The notes beneath the pieces are model-generated. The model searched no databases. It was not told the DNA's origin and worked only from the letters and a program-made list of their open reading frames with translations. DNA of 64,000 nucleotides from Spongilla lacustris. Lineage: Eukaryota > Porifera > Demospongiae > Spongillida > Spongillidae. The stretch spans positions 17,501-81,500 of the forward strand of contig OX442422.1 of NCBI GenBank assembly GCA_949361645.1, read 5' to 3'. Position numbers and translations under genes: made by a program. Shown piece by piece: positions 58,850-64,000 of the stretch (positions are counted from its first letter, which is position 1; every line of letters begins with the position of its first letter).

Positions 58850-59826
58850 ACAACTATTACCTTACATTTACAGATTTGCAGATGTCAGTGTAATATAAAA
58901 TGAATGTTTTTAAAAATGGTGGTAATTGCTTGTTTCCTTGCAATTGCTGTCTACAAATCTTACATCACCAATTTTATAAAATAAAATGTTTATATCAAAC
59001 GTGATTGATATAGCACCTCCCACCCCACATGCCACCCACATGCCACCCCACATAGCACCTCCCACATGCCCCCCCCCCCCCCCAAATAACCAGAACAGAG
59101 TGTTAGTTAATCTTCATTGTGCATAGCCGCCATGACACACAAACCAGCAATACCATACAACACTACACAAAAACTGCCAACACTGAACAACAGCAACACC
59201 ATGCACTTACAGCTGGGGGGGGGGGGGGGGGGGGTTGGGGGGGTATACAAAAGTTTGGAGGGTGTGGGCCCACACACCCTCATGGAAAAAACGCAGTGAG
59301 GAAAACCCATCGGGATAAAACCTCAAAGCAAGAAAAGTAACCGACCTGGTCTAACAAACAACTCTTACACAATGCAATTAGTACAACAGCATAGAAGTCC
59401 ATGCTCCAACCAGTCATCAAGGTCTACACAGTGGGTCAAGGAAACTCCTCAGTAACACTAATTGGAAAGGCCAACACCACAACGTCCAACACCCACACAA
59501 GTAAAAAGTTTGAAGCACGTGCACGCAAGCTTAGAATGAAACTCCTACCAGGCACCAGCACATGGCCCAATCACATCTGGGATGGAGCTAAATTTCTGCC
59601 TAATTTACCATGTTCAAACATCAGAAATGTATATCAGTCTACTGACACATAGCGGCGATGTAATCCGTTCAGTCTGGGGCCAAGACCACACCTTGGGCAA
59701 ATACCTGAATGTATGAGATACTGGACATGTGACCTTGCACACATATATACATGTGGCCTAGTAGGTCACGTGTACAAACAAATAAGAACACATGTACAAA
59801 TAAATGCACACACACAGAACACACAG
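58850..59826. other. spacer with MITE end and A/C-rich remnant
   Basis: 58915-58975 repeats the end of the 34671 element (TTGCTGTCTACAAATCTTAC ATCACCAATTTT in part). A poly(G) tract lies at 59215-59234. 59340-59650 is A/C-rich on the plus strand with an 83-codon open frame (59401-59652) of retroelement-like composition; I cannot assign it. Confidence 0.4.

Positions 59827-64000
<4,174 letters not shown>

Overview
Kind of organism. This is eukaryotic nuclear DNA from an animal. Spliceosomal introns (GT..AG) interrupt most genes, and a cytosolic seryl-tRNA synthetase, an FHA-type polynucleotide kinase/phosphatase, a papain-family protease and a mitochondrial-type DEAD-box protein are all recognisable. 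Two multi-exon genes point to an early-branching animal, most likely a marine sponge: a beta-helix protein with a multi-pass C-terminus, and a Kelch / P-loop GTPase / Death-domain protein with a DSGGQ switch motif. The sponge call is inference; no organism marker was searched.

Layout. 0-6.5 kb: tandem repeats and unassigned sequence. 6.6-9.6 kb: intronless sulfotransferase (+) and a small three-exon secreted protein (-). 9.6-18.8 kb: a broken partial copy of the beta-helix membrane gene, its intron filled with nested inverted-repeat transposons, then two more elements and a 29-bp minisatellite. 19.0-34.2 kb: the complete beta-helix/multi-TM gene (-), which I could reconstruct as 20 exons with all phases compatible (3,693 nt from the inner ATG, about 1,230 aa). 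Its introns hold a CAC-ended transposon, a 1.5-kb foldback element, a dead LINE and several minisatellites. 34.4-42.6 kb: MITEs, remnants of a second beta-helix gene, a 3.1-kb 40-bp minisatellite, and a 3'-end duplicate of the Kelch/GTPase/Death gene. 42.8-57.4 kb is the gene-dense part: GPCR (+), SerRS (-, 10 exons), PNKP (-, 3 exons), 26/29-kDa-type cathepsin (+, 9 exons), DEAD-box helicase (-, intronless). 57.5-59.8 kb: retroelement remnants. 59.8-64 kb: the Kelch/GTPase/Death gene (-), running off the right edge.

Main observation. Tandem repeats sit on splice sites again and again. A 22-bp array (about 44 copies) repeats the end of a coding exon together with its GT donor. An 8-bp array starts at the donor of another exon of the same gene. 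A 40-bp array (about 78 copies) repeats an exon-like AG|..|GT cassette of a related gene. Pure (GT)n begins at donors in PNKP and probably cathepsin; (AC)n runs into acceptors in SerRS and the Kelch gene. PNKP also carries an in-frame coding minisatellite. Together these suggest that repeat length could alter splice-site choice or protein length at several neighbouring loci; this is testable but not shown here.
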